This document shows, one piece after another, positions 35,722 through 36,507 of a stretch of 36,507 bases of DNA (its first letter is position 1; each line of letters begins with the position of its first letter). This DNA comes from Candidatus Palauibacter australiensis (lineage in GTDB: Bacteria; Gemmatimonadota; Gemmatimonadetes; Palauibacterales; Palauibacteraceae), in the NCBI GenBank assembly GCA_026705295.1, contig JAPPBA010000011.1, positions 1-36,507 of the forward strand, given 5' to 3'. The notes beneath the pieces were generated by a model. The model did no database searches. It was not told where the DNA came from and worked only from the letters and a program-made list of their open reading frames with translations. Made by a program: the position numbers and the translations under genes.

Positions 35722-36507
35722 GTGCAGTCCACACACCTGCCCGCCACGCGCGCGGTCGTCTTCATCCCCGCACTCATCGCGGGCGCAGCCTGCGCCGCCG
35801 CCCCCGACTCGGAGCATCGTGCGATCCCGGGTCCGCTTGACGAGGTGTTCAGGATCGACGCGGTGATCACGCTGGGCGAGGACCCGGAGGACTCCATCGC
35901 CACGCCGGGTCGCTTTGCGGAACGCGCGGCGGGGGGCTTCCTGCTGAGCGACGGACAGCTCCCCAGGGTCCGGAGCTACGACGAGCAGGGGCGACTCGAG
36001 GCGGCGTTCGGACGATTCGGCGAGGGTCCGTTCGAGTTCCGCGGCATCAGCGGTTTGGCCGAAGAGTCCTCCGGCCGTGTCGCGGTGGTCGACGCCGGCC
36101 AGGGCAGGCTCACCTACCTCACGGGCGGTTTGCGCCCCGACACGGTCGTGCGGCTGCCCGGGGTTCCGCGCCGCGTCGAGCCTTTAGGGGAGGATCTGGT
36201 CCTGTACATGCCCCTCGGAGACCAGCGCGAGGGCGTCTCGCGGTTCTTCGAACGCCCCATGCTGCTGCAGCGGTGGACGGCGGGCGAGTCGGCCTGGAGC
36301 GCGTATCGGCTCCCCTACCTTCCGATCGAAAGACCGTACTGGAGCTCGATCGGGCTCTTCTCGTTCGATGTCGCGGGCGACTCAATTTACATCGGGTTTT
36401 CTCTGCGCTACCCCATCGCGATCTTCAACTCCGCAGGTGACTCGGTCGGACTGATCGGCGTCCCCCCGGCCACGTTCCAGCCGGTTCCCGTGTTTGAACC
36501 GGGCGCC
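35722..36507 (+). CDS. Putative exported beta-propeller-like protein, 5' part (runs off the window)
   Basis: 262 codons are open to the right edge. The GTG at 35722 lies 4 nt after the PNP stop. The N-terminus has a hydrophobic signal (AVVFIPALIAGAACAAAPDS); Cys24 may be lipidated, but the -3 residue is Gly, so the lipobox is imperfect. The body has repeated short strand motifs (AAGGFLLSDGQLPRVRSYDEQG, RVAVVDAGQGRLTYL, DSIYIGFSLRYPIAIFNSAGDS) like 6-bladed beta-propeller proteins common in Gemmatimonadota. LEAAFGRFGEGPFEFR resembles the 'FGR.G.GPGEF' turn of that group. Function unknown. No closing domain can be seen. Confidence 0.6.
   Translation, partial: MQSTHLPATRAVVFIPALIAGAACAAAPDSEHRAIPGPLDEVFRIDAVITLGEDPEDSIATPGRFAERAAGGFLLSDGQLPRVRSYDEQGRLEAAFGRFGEGPFEFRGISGLAEESSGRVAVVDAGQGRLTYLTGGLRPDTVVRLPGVPRRVEPLGEDLVLYMPLGDQREGVSRFFERPMLLQRWTAGESAWSAYRLPYLPIERPYWSSIGLFSFDVAGDSIYIGFSLRYPIAIFNSAGDSVGLIGVPPATFQPVPVFEPGA

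Overview
The window is a GC-rich bacterial chromosome segment packed with co-directional genes that mostly overlap or lie a few bases apart. I see no insertion sequence, prophage, integron or CRISPR array. Several features point to the Gemmatimonadota or a related FCB-group lineage: a pil cluster running straight into aroC-aroK, a tig-clpP-clpX-engB run, a sigma54 activator with an FCB-style linker and Fis tail, and a beta-propeller lipoprotein at the right edge. This placement is inference; the window has no rRNA or other decisive marker.

Layout. (1) 1-9619, plus strand: a type IV pilus locus. It holds the end of pilB, then pilT, pilC, an unrecognised small gene, the major pilin pilA, three minor pilins (fimT/gspH-like, pilV-like, pilW-like) and the alignment/secretin genes pilM-N-O-P-Q. 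(2) 9726-21189, plus strand: aroC and aroK (end of the shikimate pathway), topA, a XerC-type recombinase, the HslVU protease, argF, an in-frame fusion of glycine-cleavage T protein with a MogA-type molybdopterin adenylyltransferase, and a sigma54-dependent activator whose receiver domain is degenerate. (3) 21235-25196, minus strand: a four-gene cassette transcribed as DUF1214 protein, sulfotransferase, short-chain dehydrogenase, SRPBCC protein, with junctions of +7 nt, GTGA and GTGA. This is the least explained part of the window. (4) 25251-29264, minus strand: tRNA-Leu(UAG), trigger factor, clpP, clpX, engB. (5) 29369-33127, minus strand: dnaK, then an HtrA/DegP-type protease. (6) 33424 to the right edge, plus strand and divergent from dnaK: a NupC nucleoside transporter, purine nucleoside phosphorylase, and a truncated propeller-like exported protein.

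How the genes work together. Region 1 encodes nearly all the core of a pilus machine: motors, platform, pilins, inner-membrane alignment complex and secretin. Prepilin peptidase and a PilY1 tip adhesin are not in the window. Regions 2, 4 and 5 are rich in protein quality control: HslVU, ClpXP, trigger factor, DnaK and HtrA. Region 6 pairs nucleoside import with phosphorolysis. Region 3 reads like a small-molecule or lipid modification pathway, with oxidoreduction, sulfonation and a ligand-binding START-like fold; its substrate cannot be read from sequence.

Non-coding structure is sparse but real. There is a strong hairpin in front of pilA, a 13-bp hairpin after dnaK, a CIRCE-like inverted repeat with an unusually long spacer between dnaK and nupC, direct repeats flanking the htrA -10, two tandem hairpins between tRNA-Leu and tig, and a repeat-rich aroC leader. 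No stretch over 300 bases lacks a gene; the longest is the 296-nt dnaK/nupC spacer.
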